DNA of 22,204 nucleotides from JBBIII01 sp037446575 (lineage in GTDB: Bacteria; Bacteroidota; Ignavibacteria; UBA10030), in the NCBI GenBank assembly GCA_037446575.1, contig JBBIII010000038.1, positions 1 through 22,204 of the forward strand. The letters are read 5' to 3'. The position numbers and the translations under genes are program-made. Positions 8,632-15,117 of the stretch are shown here, one piece after another (the stretch's first letter is position 1; each line of letters begins with the position of its first letter). The notes under the pieces were generated by a model. It worked only from the letters and a program-made list of their open reading frames with translations. It searched no databases and was not told where the DNA came from.

Positions 8632-9587
8632 TTGGTTTTAAGTTTAGATTTTATCATTGCGGAAAGTAATGGGAACATAATTTCGTGGTGCCCTGCAAAG
8701 TTATACCCACAGCCATGCTTTTGCGTAGGTCTTTCAACAACATTTACCTGAGGACGATATTGACGAATCATATCAAAATTGGCTGTTGTAAATCCCTTAG
8801 CTTTATATCCAAGATTTCGAGCAATTGTTAAAGCTTTCAAAAATACTTCCGGCATAATTACGGCTGAACCGAAATTTAGCACAACTCCGCCGTCTATCAA
8901 GTCTTTTACTGAATTCACAAGTATTTTAAAATCTCTGAAACTTAATTCACCAGTTGCCGCACCATCCATTGAAGGTTGCTGGTGTATAATATCAGTTCCA
9001 ATAGCCGCATGTACTGTTACAGGAATTCCAAGTCTATAGCAATTCGCCAGCACACTTATCTTCCTGTGCATCCCTTTTTGTTCAATAATTTTTTTGCCTA
9101 ATATTTCGCCATATCCAATATTTGGAACCTTTATTCCATTTATAAGAGCTTTGTTTATAAAATCCCCCGTCTCTTTAGACATTCCAAATGTCCCATCCAT
9201 TAGATTTACCATTACATCTTCCGATGTATGCCCCCACATTGATGTTTCCACATCGTGAATAGAAGCGGCGCTGTTCATTGCTACATGAGTTATGATTTTC
9301 CTTTTTAGCAAATCAACAATCAAAGGCGAAAGTCCTACCTTAATTACATGTGCCCCCATCATCAGAATTACTGGTTTATTTTTTTTATAAGCTCTTTCGA
9401 TGTCGGAAATTAAATTGCGTAAATCTTTTGCTACAAGAATATTAGGAAGCGAATTAACAAAATCGTTAAAACCGACTTTTAAAGGTTCAATTGGCTTTGC
9501 AAAGTCTGCCGGAGTTACTTTGCTCTTGCGATTTTTAATCGAAATCGTTTTTACTTTGCTTAAATCTATTTGATTAAATTTTGACAT
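8628..9587 (-). CDS. Deoxyhypusine-synthase-like protein (active-site lysine apparently absent)
   Basis: This 319-residue, probably soluble protein resembles the deoxyhypusine synthase family (NAD-dependent, Rossmann-like), in a bacterial branch usually annotated only by similarity. Visible conserved blocks are MMGAHVIKVGLSPLIVDLL (77-95), AMNSAASIHD (103-112), AIGTDIIHQQPSMDGA (195-210) and NFGSAVIMPEVFLKALTIAR (238-257). In the eukaryotic enzyme the last block is GGGVVKHH and carries the catalytic lysine; here I align it with FGSAVIMP, so the lysine is not in its place. Bacteria lack eIF5A, so hypusine formation is not the role; a different NAD-dependent or polyamine reaction is possible. 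AAGGT lies before the ATG, and the DUF3108 gene ends one base upstream. Confidence 0.75.
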   Translation of the reverse strand: MSKFNQIDLSKVKTISIKNRKSKVTPADFAKPIEPLKVGFNDFVNSLPNILVAKDLRNLISDIERAYKKNKPVILMMGAHVIKVGLSPLIVDLLKRKIITHVAMNSAASIHDVETSMWGHTSEDVMVNLMDGTFGMSKETGDFINKALINGIKVPNIGYGEILGKKIIEQKGMHRKISVLANCYRLGIPVTVHAAIGTDIIHQQPSMDGAATGELSFRDFKILVNSVKDLIDGGVVLNFGSAVIMPEVFLKALTIARNLGYKAKGFTTANFDMIRQYRPQVNVVERPTQKHGCGYNFAGHHEIMFPLLSAMIKSKLKTK

Positions 9588-9588
9588 G

Positions 9589-10416
9589 TTAATTTACCTT
9601 AGAATTAATCGGGCCATTGACGCCTGAGAATTCTCTGAGTTCGGCATCTATAGAACCAACTACAACTTTAGTGCTTACTTTAACCGGAATTTTACGTTCA
9701 TCATTTGTCATCCAAATAATAATTCGTCCTTCGCTTTTAAATAGACCGCCTTCCATAATTAGCGGTTCAACTAAAATGCAATTGAATTTGCCGGCATCGA
9801 CTTTTATTTGCTGATATCCTAAAAATTTTACTGCGAGCTGATATGTTGTGTCTTTATGAAAATTTTGGAGGTAGACTTTTTGCCCTGGTCGCGATTTAGA
9901 AAAATCCATTGTCCGAAAATAAAACATCGCAGAAACTACATCGTGCACATAAGCTGGAATTTGGTATCTCCCCTTTTTAGTTATTGCCACGTTATTTATC
10001 TGATCAAATTCAGCGGCAAAATCATATTTGTATTTTCCTTCGCGAATTCTTTGAGTGAACTTCCAAGGAAATATTCCAAGCGCATCTAAATAAGTTTCAT
10101 ACCTATCGTCAACTTTGTAAAAGAGAGAAAATGTGGGCGTGGAGTTCACCGTGAACACCACCTTGTAGCACTCTCGCTCATTTATCGTTACAATTTCCGG
10201 AATAGAAAAAACCGCCTCACCCGCAGTGATGAAACTATATCCTACATCGTAGACTAATTTCTCACCCAATCCAAACGCTGTTTGGTTTAGATTGCGAAGT
10301 GTATCTACTTTATTAACTATAGTTGTATCTTGCGCATTAAGAAGTAAAAAGTTAAAAGTTAAAAGTAAAAAATAAACCGATAGATAAGAGAAATTTTTAG
10401 AATGCAGATTTTTCAT
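9589..10416 (-). CDS. DUF3108 family exported protein
   Basis: This 275-residue exported protein is of the DUF3108 type, recognisable from the opening GEKLVYDVGYSFITAGEAVF (49-68) and from FTQRIREGKY, KGRYQIPAYVHDVVSAMFYF and the C-terminal WMTNDERKIPVKVSTKVVVGSIDAEL-type ending (split here by memory of the family). It is likely a periplasmic or lipid-facing beta-rich protein; the biochemical role is not established. Residues 1-28 form a signal peptide whose hydrophobic core is encoded by a five-unit heptanucleotide array (10342-10376). The ATG lies inside another heptamer array, and no Shine-Dalgarno sequence precedes it. Six bases separate it from the glycosyltransferase stop. Confidence 0.8.
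   Translation of the reverse strand: MKNLHSKNFSYLSVYFLLLTFNFLLLNAQDTTIVNKVDTLRNLNQTAFGLGEKLVYDVGYSFITAGEAVFSIPEIVTINERECYKVVFTVNSTPTFSLFYKVDDRYETYLDALGIFPWKFTQRIREGKYKYDFAAEFDQINNVAITKKGRYQIPAYVHDVVSAMFYFRTMDFSKSRPGQKVYLQNFHKDTTYQLAVKFLGYQQIKVDAGKFNCILVEPLIMEGGLFKSEGRIIIWMTNDERKIPVKVSTKVVVGSIDAELREFSGVNGPINSKVN
10342..10376. repeat. Heptanucleotide tandem array (5 units) inside a coding region
   Basis: Five consecutive 7-base units on the plus strand: AAGTAAA, AAGTTAA, AAGTTAA, AAGTAAA, AAATAAA. The array ends sharply at CCGA. Read on the minus strand it encodes residues 14 (part) to 25 of the DUF3108 protein, the LLLTFNFLLL core of its signal peptide. Because 7 is not a multiple of 3, the peptide repeats every 7 residues. 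Confidence 0.8.
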
Positions 10417-10434
10417 TATTCATTATTCATTGTT
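10414..10434. repeat. Heptanucleotide tandem array (3 units) at a gene junction
   Basis: The three units are CATTATT, CATTATT and CATTGTT on the plus strand. The array covers the end of the glycosyltransferase gene (its terminal NNE and stop) and the start codon of the DUF3108 gene, leaving no room for a purine-rich ribosome-binding site. Confidence 0.75.
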
Positions 10435-11433
10435 AATTAACTTTATCGCCGCTTCTACAACATCTTCCACTTTAATTAATTCCATACGATCATCGCATTT
10501 ACATTCGTCCCCTTTACACTTAGGACACAATCCCTGTTCAGGCACAAAAAGAATTTTCTTGTCCGTTAAAGGTCCCCAACGTTTTGGGCTCATCACCTTT
10601 ATTGGCGGATAGAATCCAATTACAGGTGTTCCTACCGACGCGGCAATATGTAAAGGTCCTGTTGAATTCGCAATAAACAATTTCGCTGTCTGAATAAATG
10701 CCGCAAATTCCTTCAGGCTTAATGTACTAATAAATGATTTAACTTTTGCATCTGATTTATTAGCAACGTCTTTCACAAGCTCGGCTTCCTGTATTCCGCC
10801 TGAAATTACGACTTTAAAACCTTGTCTTATTAATTCTGTGGCAAGTTGAGAGAATTTTTCTGGCTTCCAATTAAGCGCTGATCCGCCACTTCCTGGGTGT
10901 AAAATTATCATCTTATCAGTTACTGATATCCCTAAATTATGGCGCAATACAATAGCGGTTTTGCGTTGTTGCTCCGATAATTCTAATTGAACTTCTGGTT
11001 TTTCCGGAATTTCGCATCCTATAGCTTTAAGAAGAGATAAATTATATTCTGCTTCATGCTTTTTGACTGTTTTACGATGCTCATACACCCTTTTGTTGAA
11101 AAGAAATGAATACCAACGATAACCAGTCCCAACACGTACAGGTATACCAGCTAACCAAAGCAATAATGCGATACGAAATCGCGGATAAGCAACAATCGCT
11201 GTATCAAAATGCCTGCGTCTGATTTCATTCAATATTTCAAAAAATGGTTTTGGCTTATCTTCTTTATCATATATAACTGTGTCGGCTAAACCATCGGCAA
11301 GCTCGCTTGTGTAAGAGCGCAACAACAAAGTTACTTCTGCATCCTTGAAGTTTTCTTTAAGCGCTTTTAGTGTGGGTAAAGTTAGAATCACATCCCCGAT
11401 TCGATCTGTCCGAACAACTAAGAATTTTTGCAA
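10423..11433 (-). CDS. Glycosyltransferase family 9 (heptosyltransferase-like)
   Basis: This 336-residue cytosolic GT-B enzyme of family 9 (WaaC/WaaF/WaaQ-like) transfers a sugar, usually ADP-heptose, to lipopolysaccharide core. It opens with the typical KFLVVRTDRIGDVILTLP (3-20). The C-terminal nucleotide-sugar half has ILHPGSGGSALNWKPEKF (177-194), and NSTGPLHIAASVGTPVIGFY (257-275 approximately) with the conserved TGPLH-A-GTP pattern. A cysteine-rich tail (C303, C306, C311, C313) may bind a metal; such CxxC pairs are seen in many family members. The start is TTG at 11433, as no in-frame ATG is available. It is the first gene of the eleven-gene minus-strand run, facing the purC-like gene. 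The actual donor and acceptor are not known. Confidence 0.92.
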   Translation of the reverse strand: MQKFLVVRTDRIGDVILTLPTLKALKENFKDAEVTLLLRSYTSELADGLADTVIYDKEDKPKPFFEILNEIRRRHFDTAIVAYPRFRIALLLWLAGIPVRVGTGYRWYSFLFNKRVYEHRKTVKKHEAEYNLSLLKAIGCEIPEKPEVQLELSEQQRKTAIVLRHNLGISVTDKMIILHPGSGGSALNWKPEKFSQLATELIRQGFKVVISGGIQEAELVKDVANKSDAKVKSFISTLSLKEFAAFIQTAKLFIANSTGPLHIAASVGTPVIGFYPPIKVMSPKRWGPLTDKKILFVPEQGLCPKCKGDECKCDDRMELIKVEDVVEAAIKLINNE

Positions 11434-11586
11434 ATGTTATTTTCCGCTTTTCTAAGTAAAATTTTGAATAAATATACAGAGCGAAGTAAGTAGAATCAAG
11501 AATTAATATAGCAATCAAATTTGCTTTCTCTTAATTTTTAAAAAATTCCCAAATTTATATTTTTCTTTAACAGATTTTTCTATAAG

Positions 11587-11638
11587 TTGATAAAGGAATT
11601 TATTTATACCTTTATTTAAATAGTTTTGTAAAAAGGAG
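11587..11638 (+). promoter_or_regulatory. Candidate promoter and strong RBS of the purC-like gene
   Basis: The ribosome-binding site AAGGAG (11633-11638) stands 8 bases before the ATG and is unambiguous. For the promoter I see TTGATA at 11587-11592 followed 18 bases later by TTTATT, and a Bacteroidota-type TAnnTTTG box (TAGTTTTG) at 11621-11628. Neither is complete: the second would leave almost no leader. The surrounding 213-base divergent gap is very AT-rich. The RBS is secure; the promoter is tentative. Confidence 0.35.
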
Positions 11639-11646
11639 CGAAAAAA

Positions 11647-12477
11647 ATGGCAGAAAAATTAGTGTATCGAGGAAAATCGAAAGATGTTTATGAGATCGAA
11701 GAGGGACATTACAGAGGTAAATATAGATTTGTATTTACGGATAGAGCTACCGGTTATATAGAAAATGGCAGTGTTATTTTTGATCCGGGTTACGATAATG
11801 TAGTTGGCGATATTCCGGGAAAGGGCGCAATCGCTTGCAGATTTGCCACTCACTTTTTTAGACTGCTAAAAGAAAAAGGGATTCCATCGCATTATATTGA
11901 AACAATTAGTGAAAATGAAATGATTGTGGAACCAGCAATACCAATTAGCATGCCTGCAGAATCACCAGAAATTTTGGGTTCTGCTCCATTGGCAAATCTA
12001 GAATTTACTTGGCGAAATAATGCAACAGGAAGCTTTTGGAGAAGATATCCTTTTGTAAGACCTTGTAAAAATCTTTTCAAAGTTGTTGAAGCATGGACAA
12101 AAGGAAAAACAGATATTCTAATTACAATGGAAGCGCTCGAAGCGGCAGGGGCTCTTACAAAAGATGAAATTGCTCATAGTGTAAATCTTGTTAAGCAAAT
12201 TGCAGAAATCGTATCTAATGAATTCACTGCAAGAAATCTTCACGTAGTTGATGGTAAGTTCGAGTTAGGCAGATTGAAATTCGGAGATGGAAAAATTGTT
12301 CTAATAGACGAAATATCACCCGATGTATTAAGAGTATGCCGAGGATTTGCGCCTGACATGAAAGGAAATTGCACTGTATATAAGCAATGCACGCAAACAA
12401 CATTTATAAACGATATAAGAACAATAAAAAATAAGAACCAAGTATCAGCAAGCGAGTTTGTTAATGTGTTTCTATAG
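11647..12477 (+). CDS. Divergent PurC (SAICAR synthetase) homologue
   Basis: This 276-residue protein has the SAICAR-synthetase fold. It opens with VYRGKSKDVYE (6-16), the PurC ATP-binding opening. It also has IPGKGA (56-61), RNNATGS (123-129), corresponding to the RxxxxGS signature, and VVDGKFELG (200-208) with IDEISPD (220-226), matching PurC D-K-EFG and DE-SPD. PurC joins aspartate to CAIR with ATP in purine synthesis. However, the PurC SAFD/SAGD substrate motif is replaced by DRATGYI, and the C-terminus (CRGFAP, GNCTVYKQCTQTT) is unlike typical PurC. No other pur gene is nearby; it heads a cluster with a cyclic-diphosphoglycerate-synthetase homologue and carbamoyl genes. It could be ordinary PurC that has diverged, or an ATP-dependent ligase for another substrate. 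Confidence 0.8.
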   Translation: MAEKLVYRGKSKDVYEIEEGHYRGKYRFVFTDRATGYIENGSVIFDPGYDNVVGDIPGKGAIACRFATHFFRLLKEKGIPSHYIETISENEMIVEPAIPISMPAESPEILGSAPLANLEFTWRNNATGSFWRRYPFVRPCKNLFKVVEAWTKGKTDILITMEALEAAGALTKDEIAHSVNLVKQIAEIVSNEFTARNLHVVDGKFELGRLKFGDGKIVLIDEISPDVLRVCRGFAPDMKGNCTVYKQCTQTTFINDIRTIKNKNQVSASEFVNVFL

Positions 12478-12490
12478 AAAGATTCGTTCT

Positions 12491-12523
12491 TTTTAGGTCG
12501 GGAATTAGCTTCCCGACCTAAAA
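12491..12523. repeat. 14-bp-stem inverted repeat after the purC-like gene
   Basis: The left arm TTTTAGGTCGGGAA (12491-12504) and right arm TTCCCGACCTAAAA (12510-12523) are exact complements around a 5-base loop. It begins 14 bases after the purC-like stop. Neither strand has a T tract immediately after the stem, beyond the paired T/A ends, so it is an imperfect intrinsic terminator at best. It may attenuate or protect the mRNA end, or be a copy of a dispersed palindrome family. Confidence 0.7.
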
Positions 12524-12581
12524 TATCGATAATTTCGTCTATCTCGACTGAAAATTTCGGCAAATACTTTACCTTCTTCCA

Positions 12582-12610
12582 TTGACTCCAGCACAATCGT
12601 TTCCGATATT
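12582..12610 (+). promoter_or_regulatory. Candidate sigma-70-like promoter before the cpgS-like gene
   Basis: TTGACT (12582-12587) is followed after 17 bases by GATATT (12605-12610), matching 5/6 and 4/6 of the sigma-70 boxes. It would give a leader of about 100 bases. The 243-base gap after the purC-like gene leaves room for separate transcription of the next three genes. A secure AAGGAG RBS is at about 12710-12715. The promoter call is weak because consensus boxes in this lineage are uncertain. Confidence 0.25.
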
Positions 12611-12720
12611 TACCCCACGAAAAATTAAAGATTTATATTGAGGTATTTACTCAAGCACTGCCCAGCTGTTAGCACTGACACTATCGGCGGCAATTTAATA
12701 ACAAGTTTCAAGGAGTTCCA

Positions 12721-14052
12721 ATGAGACGCACCAGAGTAATTATAATGGGCGCCGCGGGACGGGACTTCCATAATTTTAATACCGTTTTCCGCGCAGACGA
12801 CCGCTACGAAGTCGTCGCCTTTACCGCAACACAAATCCCAAATATCGAAGGACGTAAATATCCGGCTGAACTTGCTGGCGCACTTTATCCGCAAGGCATT
12901 CCGATTTTTCCGGAAGATGACCTGGCGCAATTAATAAAAGAATTAAATGTAGACGAAGTAATCTTTGCATATTCGGATGTATCGTTCAATTATATAATGA
13001 GCAAAGCCGCACTTGTCATGGCTTGCGGCGCAGATTTCAAAGTTCAAGGCGCTCGACCTACAATGCTTAAAAGCAAAGTTCCGGTTATTGCAGTAGTAGC
13101 AGTACGAACAGGCGCAGGTAAAAGTCAGACATCGCGTAAGGTTTGCCAATTACTGAGAGCGGCTGGAAAAAAAGTTGTAGCAATTCGTCATCCGATGCCT
13201 TATGGAGATTTAGTTAGACAAAAAGTTCAACGTTATTCTTCGCTTGAGGATTTGAAAATCCACGAATGCACTGTTGAAGAGATGGAAGAGTACGAGCCGC
13301 ATATCGTTAACGGCACAATTATTTATGCTGGAGTAGATTATGAAGCTATTTTGCGCGAAGCAGAAAAGGAAGCTGACGTGATTGTGTGGGATGGCGGAAA
13401 TAACGATATGTCTTTCTATCAACCAGATTTGACTATCGCTGTTGCTGATCCGCATCGTCCGGGACATGAAGTTACTTATTATCCAGGAGCTGTAAATATT
13501 CATCTTGCTGATGTAATTGTGATTAACAAAATTGACACGTCATCAAGAATTAACATTGATATAGTTCGCAAGAACATAATGGCAATCAATTCAAAGGCTA
13601 CAATTATCGAAGCCGCCTCGCCGATTAGCGTGGAAGATGAATCTGTAATTAGAAACAAGCGCGTGCTTGTAGTTGAAGATGGACCGACGCTTACTCACGG
13701 TGAAATGACTTACGGCGCCGGACATGTTGCGGCGCGTAAATTCGGCGCATCTGAAATAATTGATCCGCGACCCTGGGTTGTCAACTCAATTGCAGAAACT
13801 TTTAAAAAATATCCGCATATTGGAACACTTCTGCCGGCAATGGGTTACGGCGGAAAACAAATTGCAGATTTAGAGGAAACCATCAATCGTGTAGATTGCG
13901 ATTCGGTTGTAATCGGAACACCGATAGATTTACGACGTATTATTAAAATCAATAAACCGAGCACTAGGATTTATTATGAATTGGAAGAAATAGCCAAGCC
14001 GAACTTGAATGAAATTCTTGATGTATTTATGAAAAAACATGGATTGAAATAA
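12721..14052 (+). CDS. Cyclic 2,3-diphosphoglycerate synthetase-like P-loop NTPase
   Basis: This 443-residue cytosolic protein resembles archaeal cyclic 2,3-diphosphoglycerate synthetase, which closes 2,3-diphosphoglycerate to its cyclic form with ATP. Residues 1-120 form a Rossmann-like part (RVIIMGAAGRDFHNFN). A P-loop follows at VAVRTGAGKSQTS (126-138), with a Walker-B-like VIVWDGGNND and a G4-like VINKID, typical of SIMIBI-class GTPases/ATPases. The C-terminus has GTPIDLRRIIKINKPSTRIYYELEE. Bacterial members are, to my knowledge, of unproven function and tend to sit near carbamoyl genes, as here. GC in the first 180 bases is about 50% by hand count, against about 30-35% in sampled lines of the gene before it. 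A strong AAGGAG RBS fixes the ATG. Confidence 0.82.
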   Translation: MRRTRVIIMGAAGRDFHNFNTVFRADDRYEVVAFTATQIPNIEGRKYPAELAGALYPQGIPIFPEDDLAQLIKELNVDEVIFAYSDVSFNYIMSKAALVMACGADFKVQGARPTMLKSKVPVIAVVAVRTGAGKSQTSRKVCQLLRAAGKKVVAIRHPMPYGDLVRQKVQRYSSLEDLKIHECTVEEMEEYEPHIVNGTIIYAGVDYEAILREAEKEADVIVWDGGNNDMSFYQPDLTIAVADPHRPGHEVTYYPGAVNIHLADVIVINKIDTSSRINIDIVRKNIMAINSKATIIEAASPISVEDESVIRNKRVLVVEDGPTLTHGEMTYGAGHVAARKFGASEIIDPRPWVVNSIAETFKKYPHIGTLLPAMGYGGKQIADLEETINRVDCDSVVIGTPIDLRRIIKINKPSTRIYYELEEIAKPNLNEILDVFMKKHGLK

Positions 14053-14059
14053 AATGATC

Positions 14060-14087
14060 GTAGGGGCGATTCATGAATCGCCCCTAC
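14060..14087. repeat. Dispersed 28-bp palindrome, copy 2 (perfect)
   Basis: The half-site GTAGGGGCGATTCA is followed directly by its exact reverse complement, giving a perfect 28-base palindrome. It fills most of the 51-base gap between the cpgS-like gene and argF. In RNA it could fold into a GC-rich hairpin of about 11 pairs, but no T tract follows, so it is not a standard terminator. It matches the copy at 6-33 with one base difference. Confidence 0.9.
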
Positions 14088-14103
14088 CGAAGAGAGGAAC
14101 AAA

Positions 14104-15117
14104 ATGAAAAAAGATTTCCTAAGCATTGCTGATTGGTCAGGGAAAGAGTTATTACAAATCCTTAACCTCTCATCCAAAATAAAAGCAAATCCAAAAAAGT
14201 ACACAAAATCGCTGGCTGGCAAATCTGTCGCAATGATTTTTGAGAAGCAATCACTACGTACGCACGTTACATTTGAAGTCGGAATAAAAGAACTCGGCGC
14301 AAACTCTGTTTATCTTACAAATGCAGATATAAGTCTCGGCAAACGTGAATCAATTTACGACACTGCAAAAAATTTAGAACGCTGGGTAGATGCGATAGTT
14401 ATACGCACTTTTGCTCATTCAAATGTAACCGAGATGGCAAAGCATGCAACCGCAAGTGTCATCAATGCGCTGACGGATTTTGAACATCCCTGTCAGGTCG
14501 TTGGAGATTTTCTTACAATAAAAGAACATCTCGGTTCTTTCAAAGGAAAAAAACTTGCTTGGGTAGGAGATGGAAATAATGTTTGTCATTCTTTAATGCT
14601 GATGGCGGCAAAAGTCGGGATGGATTTCATTGCTATCACTCCACCGAATAATTTGCCGGATGGTGGTGTAATCAAAGCGGCACAAGACTTTGCTGAAGAA
14701 ACCGGATCTAAAATTGAATTATCGAACGATCCATCAGCCGGTGTGCAGAATGCTGATGTAATTTATACTGATGTCTGGATTAGCATGGGACAGGAAGCTG
14801 AACGCGAAACTAAAATGAAGGCATTTTCCGGTTTTCAAATTAATGTAGAACTGATGAAGAGAGCAAAACCAAATGCAATTTTTATGCACTGTCTGCCTGC
14901 GCATCGAGGAGAAGAAGTAACAGATGAAGTTATAGACTCAACGCAATCGGTGGTTTTTAATCAAGCCGAAAATCGCTTACATACTCAAAAAGCCATTCTT
15001 TATACGTTATTGAAAGATAAGAAACGTGAAAAATTCGATACTTGTAGCGGTAGGCGGAAATTCGCTCATCCGCGCAGGACAGCGCGGAACAATCGCCGAA
15101 CAATCAGAAAACGCTAA
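14104..15117 (+). CDS. argF: Ornithine carbamoyltransferase (C-terminal readthrough into arcC)
   Basis: OTC interconverts ornithine plus carbamoyl phosphate with citrulline plus phosphate. The carbamoyl-phosphate loop is SLRTH (50-54), and HPCQ is at 128-131. The ornithine-side DVWISMGQE (223-231) and MHCLPAHRGEE (261-271) are canonical, so ornithine rather than acetyl- or succinyl-ornithine is likely. The match to the family ends at about residue 304 (QAENRLHTQKAILYTLL). The last 32 or so residues are basic, unrelated to OTC, and lie over the start of arcC in another frame. This points to an indel near 15010-15025 or to a real extension. AGAGAGG precedes the ATG. Pairing with carbamate kinase favours a catabolic, ATP-yielding direction. 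Confidence 0.92.
   Translation: MKKDFLSIADWSGKELLQILNLSSKIKANPKKYTKSLAGKSVAMIFEKQSLRTHVTFEVGIKELGANSVYLTNADISLGKRESIYDTAKNLERWVDAIVIRTFAHSNVTEMAKHATASVINALTDFEHPCQVVGDFLTIKEHLGSFKGKKLAWVGDGNNVCHSLMLMAAKVGMDFIAITPPNNLPDGGVIKAAQDFAEETGSKIELSNDPSAGVQNADVIYTDVWISMGQEAERETKMKAFSGFQINVELMKRAKPNAIFMHCLPAHRGEEVTDEVIDSTQSVVFNQAENRLHTQKAILYTLLKDKKREKFDTCSGRRKFAHPRRTARNNRRTIRKR

Noticed and set aside
12240..12596. 118-codon minus-strand open frame overlapping the end of the purC-like gene
   Set aside because: Most of it lies antisense to the well-conserved PurC-like C-terminus and it has no family resemblance; only the intergenic part is mentioned as a possible relic.
14054..14107. 17-codon mini-ORF with an ATGA overlap onto the argF start
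   Set aside because: It is simply the translation of the palindromic repeat, has no ribosome-binding site, and such peptides arise wherever the repeat lies.
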